Source of the DNA: Butyrivibrio sp.
Lineage (GTDB): Bacteria > Bacillota > Clostridia > Lachnospirales > Lachnospiraceae
Direction of reading: 5' to 3'
DNA length: 64,000 nt
Assembly (NCBI GenBank): GCA_017535785.1
Contig: JAFXTN010000027.1
Coordinates: 1 to 64,000 of the forward strand
The notes under the pieces were generated by a model that saw nothing but the letters and a program-made list of their open reading frames with translations, made no database searches and was not told where the DNA came from. Both the position numbers and the translations under genes were made by a program. Of the stretch, positions 42,661-49,925 are shown piece after piece; within the stretch, counting starts at the first letter, position 1, and the number at the start of each line of letters is the position of its first letter.

Positions 42661-43329
42661 TTATCTGATGCTCTCTTCGATGTTTTCAGACAACCACTTT
42701 GCCCATTCTTCCATGCCTTCACCTGTCTTTGCACAGATGGGAATGATCTTAGCCTTAGGATTTCTCATAAGAATGTTCTCTTTGCATTTCTCAAGATCAA
42801 AATCAAAATAAGGCATTACGTCAATCTTATTTATAAGAACAACATCGCAGATCGAAAACATAAGCGGATACTTAAGAGGCTTGTCATGTCCCTCGGGAAC
42901 CGAGAGGATCATTGCGTTCTTGGTGCTTCCCGTATCAAACTCAGCAGGGCAAACAAGATTTCCGACATTCTCAAGAACTGCGAAATCCACATCTTCAACC
43001 CCGAGCTCTTTTACGCCCTGTCTTGTCATATCTGCATCAAGATGGCACATTCCGCCTGTATGCAGCTGAATAGACTTTACTCCGCACTCCGCGATCTTGA
43101 TCGCATCGAGGTCGGAATCAATATCAGCCTCCATTACACCGATCCTGTACTTATCCTTTAAAAGCTCGATCGTTCTTGTAAGAGTTGTTGTCTTTCCGGA
43201 TCCAGGTGATGACATAAGATTCAAAAGAAAGGTCTTACTCTCTTTAAGCTCCTTTCTAAGCTTATCCGCATCGAGATCGTTGTTGTCCAAAATACTTCTT
43301 TTTACTTCTACTACACGTACGTTTCCCAT
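42661..43329 (-). CDS. hypB: Hydrogenase/nickel maturation GTPase HypB
   Basis: The protein has 222 residues. The Walker A is LMSSPGSGKTTTLTRT, metal site GGMCHLDADM (Cys/His at the dimer interface), Walker B-like VLENVGNLVCPAEFD, and G4 INKIDVMPYF. The N-terminal poly-His or CxxCGC nickel-storage region of some HypB is missing. HypB delivers nickel to [NiFe]-hydrogenase. No hypA, hypC-F or hydrogenase gene is in the window, so the client is unknown. It lies 11 nt after hemZ and is probably co-transcribed. Confidence 0.93.
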   Translation of the reverse strand: MGNVRVVEVKRSILDNNDLDADKLRKELKESKTFLLNLMSSPGSGKTTTLTRTIELLKDKYRIGVMEADIDSDLDAIKIAECGVKSIQLHTGGMCHLDADMTRQGVKELGVEDVDFAVLENVGNLVCPAEFDTGSTKNAMILSVPEGHDKPLKYPLMFSICDVVLINKIDVMPYFDFDLEKCKENILMRNPKAKIIPICAKTGEGMEEWAKWLSENIEESIR

Positions 43330-43340
43330 GATGTCTCCTT

Positions 43341-44753
43341 TTATGAAAATAATTGTCTTTTTCTCTCTATCATCTCATCTATCTGTTCCATGTAGAGCTT
43401 GATATCTTTAACATTATCGCATCTCTCTATCCTGCCGTCGTACCCGTAAACTCTTTTGGTCACGGTCCCGGCTCCAAGAGCAACGATAGACTGAACCTCT
43501 TCATTTATAAGGATATTGTAGATCCCGGCCTTACCTTTTCTTGCATAGCCAGTATTCTCGTAATTGCCGCTGATGTTTTTCTGACGATACAGATAATAGG
43601 GCAAAAGACCCATCTGCTCCGCGCCATCCGATGCTTCCTTCATCATTTTGCTCATTACAAGCGCTTCATCCTCTTCTCCGTGAAGTACGTTGCCTTTCTT
43701 TTCGGCATCCGCCTTTCTTTCCATAAGGATCTCCGCGAGCTTGGAACCTCTCTTGATCGCAAGTGAATGAACCGTAAGATCGTCCGGATCTAATTTCTTT
43801 ATCTCAGACATTGTATATGCAACATCTTCATCCGTTTCACCCGGAAGTCCAAGGATGATATCCATATTGATATTATCAAAGCCCTCTTCCCTTGCCAAGT
43901 TAAACGCATCCACAAGCTCTTTTACCGTATGTCTTCTACCTATCAGCTCCAAGGTCTCATCCTTCATGGACTGAGGATTCACCGATATCCTGGTGACACC
44001 CATCCTCTTCATGACTTTGAGCTTATCCCGTGTTATGGAATCAGGACGTCCCGATTCTACCGTTAGCTCTTTTACCTTGGAAACATCAAGCTTATCGCAG
44101 ACATAAGATAAAAGTCTCTCGAGCTGATGAGGCTCAAGCGTTGTAGGCGTTCCGCCTCCGATATAAATGGTATCAAGAGTCTTGTTCTTAAAATTTTCAG
44201 CCACATAATCAATCTCTTTTTCAAGGCAGGAAAGATAATCGTCAACTATATTGGAATATGCGCCGATCGGATATGCCGTAAACGAACAATACAGGCATCT
44301 TGTCGGACAGAACGGAATGCCGATGTAAAGGCTGTATCCGTTTTCATAATCAATATCCTTAAGAATCTCTTTCTCTCTGTGTGCGATCAGAAGACTAAGC
44401 TCTATCTTCTCATCGCTGACAAAATATGTGTCCTTCATGTAGCTACGAACTTCATCGTCAGTGTAGCCTTCATCCAAAAGATTCATCACGATCCTTGTGG
44501 GTCTGATTCCGGTGAGATTCCCCCAAGGGAGCTCTTTTCCGGTTTCTTTGGATAAAAGCTTATAAACATTTCTCTTAAGCTCATTCTTATCTACGTTTAC
44601 ATCGATGTTATAGATGATCTCATCACCGGTGGAATCCTCGAACAATCCTGATTCCGACGGGATCACCTTCACATCTTCTTTTGGAAAAAAAGCTTTAAAA
44701 AGAGAATGTATATCGTATGAATATTTATCTTCGGAAATAAAAACTTTTATCAT
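43341..44753 (-). CDS. hemZ: Coproporphyrinogen dehydrogenase HemZ (radical SAM)
   Basis: The protein has 470 residues from the ATG at 44753, with AAGG upstream. An N-terminal region of about 150 residues typical of HemZ precedes the radical SAM domain with the cluster-binding CPTRCLYCSF, then YIGGGTPTTLEPHQLERLLS and later DIILGLPGETDEDV. Members of this family oxidise coproporphyrinogen III without oxygen, but related radical SAM proteins act differently, so the substrate is by homology only. A weakly placed extended -10 lies just upstream. Confidence 0.88.
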   Translation of the reverse strand: MIKVFISEDKYSYDIHSLFKAFFPKEDVKVIPSESGLFEDSTGDEIIYNIDVNVDKNELKRNVYKLLSKETGKELPWGNLTGIRPTRIVMNLLDEGYTDDEVRSYMKDTYFVSDEKIELSLLIAHREKEILKDIDYENGYSLYIGIPFCPTRCLYCSFTAYPIGAYSNIVDDYLSCLEKEIDYVAENFKNKTLDTIYIGGGTPTTLEPHQLERLLSYVCDKLDVSKVKELTVESGRPDSITRDKLKVMKRMGVTRISVNPQSMKDETLELIGRRHTVKELVDAFNLAREEGFDNINMDIILGLPGETDEDVAYTMSEIKKLDPDDLTVHSLAIKRGSKLAEILMERKADAEKKGNVLHGEEDEALVMSKMMKEASDGAEQMGLLPYYLYRQKNISGNYENTGYARKGKAGIYNILINEEVQSIVALGAGTVTKRVYGYDGRIERCDNVKDIKLYMEQIDEMIERKRQLFS

Positions 44754-44791
44754 CAACAGCACCTTTTTACTAAGAAAAATATACCCAAAAG

Positions 44792-44797
44792 ATTATA
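44792..44797 (-). promoter_or_regulatory. Extended -10 element before hemZ
   Basis: The minus strand reads TGTTATAAT (TGnTATAAT), about 40 nt upstream of the hemZ ATG and directly downstream of the terminator of the previous transcript. The -35 position falls in that terminator and is not conserved. Confidence 0.5.
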
Positions 44798-44803
44798 ACA
44801 CAT

Positions 44804-44830
44804 AAAAAAGAGCCGTAAATGGCTCTTTTT
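44804..44830. terminator. Terminator after the lysozyme-like gene
   Basis: AAAAAGAGCC and GGCTCTTTTT form a stem with a 6-nt loop and have A and T runs on both sides. It lies 12 nt past the minus-strand stop of the lysozyme-like gene and before hemZ. Confidence 0.85.
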
Positions 44831-44841
44831 CAGTGTATATA

Positions 44842-45981
44842 TTATTTAGAAGTTGTAAATCCTTTTACAACCTTCTGATAAGTTTCATTCTGTGCCTTGT
44901 CCGAACTTGTCTGTCCGTCGATCACATTGTTAAACTTGCTGTACTGAAGTGAATAGAATGCTGCATAAGAATATGCGCCTTCAGCAGTATCAGGGAAGTT
45001 GTACTCAGAATTCTTAACCGAATTAAGCATAACCTTTCTGACATTCTTATAATTATGATTCCACTCATAGAGCATAAAGTTAAGCTGACCATCTAAGCTC
45101 TCGGGATCCATTTTATTGCTCTTGCAAAACTTAACAAGCTGAGCATATCTGGTTTCATCCCAAAGGCAGATACCCTTTCTTGTACCATAATTATCATCGG
45201 CTACAGCTTTGGGATCGTAACCGGTATCAAATTCAATTGAAGCCATGATACCTGCAATTGCTGCCTTATTCTTGATACCAACTGTATTTACAAGGAAGTT
45301 GTAAACATGCTGCTCGTTAGACTCATTCACCTGAACTGATGATTCCTGAGTCGATGAATCCTGTGATGCACTGCTTGCAGCAGGTGCCGCTGCTGTCTGA
45401 GCTGAAAGCTCCTTTATTCTTGGATAAAAATAATCTCTCGCTCTTGCACCCTCGTCGTTTCCGTCAAAAGCACATAATACGTACTGGTTGCGAAGATATG
45501 TACCAAAGCACTCCGCTCCGTCTGCGCTGTCAGGGAAATTATAATCCTTATTCCAAGGTGTATTATGCATACATCTGTTTACGTTGGTAAAGTCTGTCTC
45601 CCACTCGTTCTTGATAAAACGAAGCTGACCTTCAAAGCTCTTCCAGTCAAAATTATTTTTCTCGCAGAACTTCTTAAGCTTCTTTAATCTCTTGCCTGTC
45701 CAAAGGCAAAGGCCGTATCTTTCTTCCCCTGTTTCTCCGTCAACTGCGACCATTTCGGGATCAAATTCCGAATCCTGTTCGATGATCGCTGTAATTCCTG
45801 CGATCGCTGCATCGTTTTGTATTCCGCATTCATTTTTCATGAAATTATAGATCTGTTCCTCAGGTGTATTTCCGGGCATAGCAGCATATGTCGGAATGCA
45901 CGATGCTACAATAATCGATAATGCAGCGAAAGTACTGATTACTGCTCTGATAAAATTATTTACTTTCGTACTTTTTAACAT
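44842..45981 (-). CDS. Secreted protein with two phage-tail-lysozyme-type domains
   Basis: The protein has 379 residues from the ATG at 45981; AAAGGGAG lies 7 nt upstream, while the upstream in-frame ATG has no site. A signal peptide ends near residue 34 (SCIPTYAA). Two homologous domains follow (about 38-190 and 223-372), each with IAGI...IIEQD/SIEFD, xxxCLW, FxGQLxFxxxEW and NFPDxAxGA. They resemble the phage tail lysozyme family (Phage_lysozyme2). At the usual catalytic Glu (I-x-Q-E-S) both domains have Asp (D70 and D252), so activity is doubtful. A Ser/Ala linker separates the domains. It stands alone with its own promoter and terminator. Confidence 0.8.
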   Translation of the reverse strand: MLKSTKVNNFIRAVISTFAALSIIVASCIPTYAAMPGNTPEEQIYNFMKNECGIQNDAAIAGITAIIEQDSEFDPEMVAVDGETGEERYGLCLWTGKRLKKLKKFCEKNNFDWKSFEGQLRFIKNEWETDFTNVNRCMHNTPWNKDYNFPDSADGAECFGTYLRNQYVLCAFDGNDEGARARDYFYPRIKELSAQTAAAPAASSASQDSSTQESSVQVNESNEQHVYNFLVNTVGIKNKAAIAGIMASIEFDTGYDPKAVADDNYGTRKGICLWDETRYAQLVKFCKSNKMDPESLDGQLNFMLYEWNHNYKNVRKVMLNSVKNSEYNFPDTAEGAYSYAAFYSLQYSKFNNVIDGQTSSDKAQNETYQKVVKGFTTSK

Positions 45982-46063
45982 ACTGTTTCTCCCTTTCATT
46001 TTGTATAAGCGTTTTATGTGTTTTATGTGTAATTATCTTCTGTCTTATTTATCTGTCTGTTTT

Positions 46064-46093
46064 ATATTACATTATACTTAACATATTGTCAAA
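46064..46093 (-). promoter_or_regulatory. Promoter of the lysozyme-like gene
   Basis: The minus strand has a perfect TTGACA, an 18-nt spacer and TAATAT. The transcript would have an untranslated leader of about 75 nt containing direct repeats of TTTTATGTG-type sequence. It is among the best -35 matches in the window. Confidence 0.7.
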
Positions 46094-46122
46094 TATTTTT
46101 AATTTGTATCCTCATCGCAATA

Positions 46123-46150
46123 AAAAAAGGCTGAAAAACAGCCTTTTTAT
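46123..46150. terminator. Terminator after the metallo-hydrolase gene
   Basis: AAAAAGGCTG and CAGCCTTTTT form a stem with a 5-nt loop, flanked by A/T runs. It lies 14 nt past the minus-strand stop of the metallo-beta-lactamase-fold gene and ends the apt-relA transcript. Confidence 0.87.
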
Positions 46151-46163
46151 CGTATAGAAATAT

Positions 46164-46817
46164 TTAAAAAAATGGATTGTATTCTTTCTCGTGACCTATC
46201 GTTGTCATTTCACCGTGACCCGGATATACATAAGTCTCATCGGGAAGTACAAACAATCTTTCCTGAACGGATCTTATAAGCTCACTTGTTGAGCTCGTAG
46301 GGAAATCGGTCCTTCCGACAGATTCCTCAAAAAGAGTATCTCCACTGATAAGGATATCTGCATCTTCGAAATAGAAACAATATCCTCCGGAAGTATGCCC
46401 CGGTGTGGCGATAAGCTTGCAGGAAAGCCCCGCAGCTTCAATGATATCACCGTCTTTATATAAAATATCGGGAGTCACACACATATTCATTCCGTAATAA
46501 TTGGAAAGATTCAAATGAGGATCCTTGCAGATAGCCTGTTCCTTCTCATAGCATCCGACCTTAGCACCGGTAAGTTCTTTTAATTCTTCCACTCCACCGA
46601 TGTGATCGAAATGACCATGAGTTAAAAGTATCAGATCGACAACAAAATCTTTTTCGGAAAGATAATCGTAGATATTCTTGCCTTTATCGCCCGGATCGAA
46701 GCATATAACATGCTTCTTGCCGTTCTCATCTGTATTTTCGGGATCAAAAACAAAATAAAAGTTGGTAGCAACCATTCCAAGTGTCAGTAATCCGACACTC
46801 AATTTCCTTTTTGCCAT
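46164..46817 (-). CDS. Metallo-beta-lactamase-fold hydrolase (glyoxalase II-like)
   Basis: The protein has 217 residues. Metal ligands are all visible: THGHFDH (HxHxDH), PGHTSGG, ISGDTLF and the final His in YPGHGEMTTIGHEK. The pattern is that of small hydroxyacylglutathione-hydrolase-like enzymes common downstream of relA in clostridia. The true substrate is not known; glutathione is often missing in such anaerobes. Its ATG overlaps the relA stop (TGATG), so it is translationally coupled to relA. Confidence 0.9.
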   Translation of the reverse strand: MAKRKLSVGLLTLGMVATNFYFVFDPENTDENGKKHVICFDPGDKGKNIYDYLSEKDFVVDLILLTHGHFDHIGGVEELKELTGAKVGCYEKEQAICKDPHLNLSNYYGMNMCVTPDILYKDGDIIEAAGLSCKLIATPGHTSGGYCFYFEDADILISGDTLFEESVGRTDFPTSSTSELIRSVQERLFVLPDETYVYPGHGEMTTIGHEKEYNPFF

Positions 46818-49096
46818 CAGCCTGTTGTCCTTTCAATGTCAATAACGCTGTCGATCTGTCTGATCTTATCAACGATAGTTCTAAGCTGTTCTCTAGAGCT
46901 TACACGGAAGGATGTCTCCATTGTAGCAAGCCCCTGTTTGCTTGTCCTTGTATTCATAGAGATGATATCGATATCTTTCTCCGTAAGAGCTCTTGAAATA
47001 TCAGCAAGAAGTCCGCTTCTGTTATTAGCGAATATCTTGATCGTAGCAGCGTACTGTCCGCTTCCTGTTGAATCGGACTGCCATCTTGCCTCGATAAGCC
47101 TTGTTCTGTCCTCTTCCTGCATCTTGATCACATTGACGCAGTCCTTTCTGTGAATCGATACACCTCTTCCTCTTGTAACAAATCCGCATATCTCATCACC
47201 GGGAACGGGATTACAGCACTTAGAAAATCTAACGGCAACATCGTGAACGCCTTTTACTATGATAGCATTGTCAGAACCGGAAACCTGAGGCGTGACATTG
47301 GATTCCGCAACAGCTGCAAGGACTTCTTCATCTGTGATATTGCGCTTGTGCTCTTTTTCACCGAGTTCAAGCATCTTATTGATGATCTGTCCTTCCTTAA
47401 GTCCGCCGTGTCCGACAGCAGCAAGAACAGCATTCCAGTCATGGAAGCCGTATTTTCTAATAACAATATTCTGGAATTCAGGTTTGGAAATCGCAAAAAG
47501 ATCTATTCCCTTGCTTCGACAGTACTCAATAAGCAGTTCTCTACCCTTGGCAATATTCTCTTCTTTTAATTCGTGCCTGAACCACTGATTTATCTTATTC
47601 TTGGTAGATGTGGCCTTTGCAATGGCAAGCCAGTCTCTGCTCGGGCCTCTTGAATTCTGGCTGGTGATAACCTCAACTCGGTCGCCGTTTTGGATCTTGT
47701 AATCGATCGGCACGAGTTTACCGTTAACTTTGGCACCTATCATCTTGTTACCGACAGCACTGTGGACACTGTAAGCAAAATCGATAGGCGTAGAACCTGC
47801 GGGCAGGTTTTTAACTTCTCCCGTAGGGGTGAAACAATAAACATCCTCTGAGAAAAGGTTAAGGTCACTCTTAAGGAGATTCATGAACTCCTGGTTGTCA
47901 GACATGTCCTGTTGCCATTCCAAGATCTGACGAAGCCAGATAAGCTTCTCTTCTTCTCCGTTTTCGGCCTTTTTACCGTCGGATGCTTCCTTATATTTCC
48001 AATGGGCAGCGATACCGTATTCAGCAGCCCTATGCATGTCATAGGTACGTATCTGGATCTCGAAAGGCTGACCGGTCTGTCCGATAAGCGTCGTATGAAG
48101 AGACTGATACATATTGGGCTTGGGCATGGCAATATAATCCTTAAACCTTCCCGGAATAGGCTTATACATCTCATGAATGACACCAAGAGCCGCATAACAG
48201 TCTTTTACCGTCGCAACAATGATCCTTATAGCAAAAAGATCGTATATCTGATCGAGAGTCTTGTTCTGATTGCGCATCTTCTTATATATACTGAAGAAGT
48301 GCTTGACTCTACCGTTGACATCGCCTATTATGCCTGCTTCGGCGATAGCTTTTCTGACATTGGTACAGATATCCTCAACGTATTTCTCTCTCTCGCTCTT
48401 TCTGACAGAAACCTTTTCAACAAGGTCATAATATACATCAGGCTTGAGATATTTAAGTGATAAATCATCAAGCTCAACCTTGATACGGCTGATACCAAGT
48501 CTTCCCGCAATGGGAGAATAAATATCAAGAGTCTCCTGCGCGATCCTGGACTGTTTCTCAGGAGGCATATGAGCAAGAGTTCTCATATTATGAAGTCTGT
48601 CGGCAAGCTTAATAAGGATAACTCGAATATCCTTTGCCATAGCAAGGAACATCTTACGAAGGTTCTGAGCCTGCATGTCAAGCTGTTCCTGAGTCTTATT
48701 CGCATTATCCGTAGAAAGCTGCAAAGCAGTAAGTTTGGTAACACCGTCAACAAGTAATGCTACATCCGCGCCAAACTCCTCTTCGATCTCTTCCTTGGTA
48801 TAAATGGTATCTTCCACTACATCATGGAGAAGACCGGCAGCTATAGTCTCTTTATCCATTTCGAGGTCAGCAAGGATTATGGCAACACAAAGAGGGTGAA
48901 TGATATACGGTTCACCCGATTTGCGTAACTGGTCCTTGTGAGCTTCAGCCGCCGTCTTATATGCTTTTTCTATGAGTGAAATATCATCGGAAGGATGGTA
49001 CTTTTTGACCCTCTCGATAAGACCGACATAGAGTTTATCGGGCGACTGAAATTCCTCAATGGCTTCAATTTTTCCGTCATCGAAGTCCTGCGGCAT
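46817..49096 (-). CDS. relA: Bifunctional (p)ppGpp synthetase/hydrolase (Rel)
   Basis: The protein has 759 residues with all domains of long RSH proteins: HD hydrolase (AGLLHDVVEDT, KLADRLHNMRTL), synthetase (FKDYIAMPKPNMYQSLHTTL), TGS (FTPTGEVKNLPAGSTPIDFA), zinc-finger-like (CCNPVPGDEICGF and HRKDC) and ACT at the C-terminus. It sets the stringent response and, through GTP, CodY activity. It follows apt by 5 nt, the same pairing as in B. subtilis. Confidence 0.98.
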   Translation of the reverse strand: MPQDFDDGKIEAIEEFQSPDKLYVGLIERVKKYHPSDDISLIEKAYKTAAEAHKDQLRKSGEPYIIHPLCVAIILADLEMDKETIAAGLLHDVVEDTIYTKEEIEEEFGADVALLVDGVTKLTALQLSTDNANKTQEQLDMQAQNLRKMFLAMAKDIRVILIKLADRLHNMRTLAHMPPEKQSRIAQETLDIYSPIAGRLGISRIKVELDDLSLKYLKPDVYYDLVEKVSVRKSEREKYVEDICTNVRKAIAEAGIIGDVNGRVKHFFSIYKKMRNQNKTLDQIYDLFAIRIIVATVKDCYAALGVIHEMYKPIPGRFKDYIAMPKPNMYQSLHTTLIGQTGQPFEIQIRTYDMHRAAEYGIAAHWKYKEASDGKKAENGEEEKLIWLRQILEWQQDMSDNQEFMNLLKSDLNLFSEDVYCFTPTGEVKNLPAGSTPIDFAYSVHSAVGNKMIGAKVNGKLVPIDYKIQNGDRVEVITSQNSRGPSRDWLAIAKATSTKNKINQWFRHELKEENIAKGRELLIEYCRSKGIDLFAISKPEFQNIVIRKYGFHDWNAVLAAVGHGGLKEGQIINKMLELGEKEHKRNITDEEVLAAVAESNVTPQVSGSDNAIIVKGVHDVAVRFSKCCNPVPGDEICGFVTRGRGVSIHRKDCVNVIKMQEEDRTRLIEARWQSDSTGSGQYAATIKIFANNRSGLLADISRALTEKDIDIISMNTRTSKQGLATMETSFRVSSREQLRTIVDKIRQIDSVIDIERTTG

Positions 49097-49101
49097 TTAC
49101 A

Positions 49102-49626
49102 TTACTTCCCTTCGTAGCTTATTGCAGCATCAAGTCTGTACTTACTGATTCTTTCTCTTCCTTTGAGTCCCTTAAGTTCCATGAGAACAAGAACTCCGGC
49201 AACCTCTCCGCCAAGCATCTCAACGAGCTTGATCATTGCCTCTATTGTTCCGCCTGTAGCCATGAGGTCATCTACAAGAAGAACCTTCTGGCCGGGCTTG
49301 ATAGCATCTTTGTGAAGCTCGAGGATTGCCTTGCCATACTCAAGATCGTATTCAACCTCGATAGTCTCGCAAGGAAGCTTACCCTTCTTACGAACGGGAA
49401 CAAGAGCTTTTCCTCTGTTGTATGCAATGGGTGCGCTAAAGATAAAGCCTCTGGATTCCGCACCAAGAACAACGTCAAAATCCAAATCCTTTACCATGTC
49501 CTGCATTTTGTCGATAGCAAGTTTGAATCCGTCGGGATCCTGCAATACTGATGTAATGTCCCTAAACATGATTCCTTCCTCGGGAAAATTAGGAATGGTT
49601 CTAACGTAATCTTTCAAATCTTTCAT
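49102..49626 (-). CDS. apt: Adenine phosphoribosyltransferase
   Basis: The protein has 174 residues from the ATG at 49626, with AGAGG upstream. The longer frame starting at 49671 adds 15 residues without a site. The PRPP-binding motif is VLLVDDLMATGGTIEAM, the N-terminus has YVRTIPNFPEEGIMFRDIT, and VLGAESRGFIF is the second signature. It salvages adenine to AMP. It is first in the apt-relA-hydrolase operon. Confidence 0.97.
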   Translation of the reverse strand: MKDLKDYVRTIPNFPEEGIMFRDITSVLQDPDGFKLAIDKMQDMVKDLDFDVVLGAESRGFIFSAPIAYNRGKALVPVRKKGKLPCETIEVEYDLEYGKAILELHKDAIKPGQKVLLVDDLMATGGTIEAMIKLVEMLGGEVAGVLVLMELKGLKGRERISKYRLDAAISYEGK

Positions 49627-49690
49627 AATGAAAATCCTCTCTACCTTGTGCATTACGCACCGGCAATACAAAATATTATTTCAGCATATT

Positions 49691-49696
49691 ATTATA
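49691..49696 (-). promoter_or_regulatory. Extended -10 of the apt-relA promoter
   Basis: The minus strand reads TGATATAAT (TGnTATAAT), about 65 nt upstream of the apt ATG. The -35 (TTCAAA-like) is weak. It is back to back with the tRNA-Thr promoter, whose -35 starts about 45 nt away. Confidence 0.5.
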
Positions 49697-49739
49697 TCAC
49701 AATATGACTGCATTTGAATAATTATATTTCCAAATTCTC

Positions 49740-49768
49740 TTGTCAAATGGGCATCCTGAATGTATAAT
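49740..49768 (+). promoter_or_regulatory. Promoter of the tRNA-Thr gene
   Basis: The plus strand has TTGTCA, a 17-nt spacer and a perfect TATAAT, ending 28 nt upstream of the tRNA 5' end. The short leader contains GTGCCACGCTAGGAG, a sequence partly shared with the region at 23.97 kb. Confidence 0.8.
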
Positions 49769-49796
49769 CATTTTTGTGCCACGCTAGGAGCGGTAT

Positions 49797-49869
49797 GCTG
49801 GAATAGCGCAGTTGGTAGCGCAACTGATTCGTAATCAGTAGGTCGAGGGTTCAAGTCCCTTTTCCAGCT
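49797..49869 (+). tRNA. tRNA-Thr (anticodon CGT)
   Basis: The 73-nt gene folds into a full cloverleaf: acceptor GCTGGAA/TTCCAGC with discriminator T, D arm with GCGCAGTTGGTAGCGC, anticodon stem ACTGA/TCAGT with loop TTCGTAA (anticodon CGT, reading ACG), and T arm GAGGG-TTCAAGT-CCCTT. The CCA end is not encoded. It is the only plus-strand gene, with its own promoter and a terminator. Confidence 0.95.
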
Positions 49870-49885
49870 TTTTATTTGTCAAAAG

Positions 49886-49925
49886 AAAGAACGGCTTTGC
49901 TTTACGCATTGCCGTTCTTTTTGTT
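49886..49925. terminator. Bidirectional terminator between tRNA-Thr and the GlgB-like gene
   Basis: AAAGAACGGC pairs perfectly with GCCGTTCTTT over a 15-nt loop. On the plus strand it is followed by TTGTTTT and ends the tRNA transcript. On the minus strand it starts right after the GlgB-like stop codon and is followed by CTTTTG, so it can end that convergent transcript as well. Confidence 0.85.
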
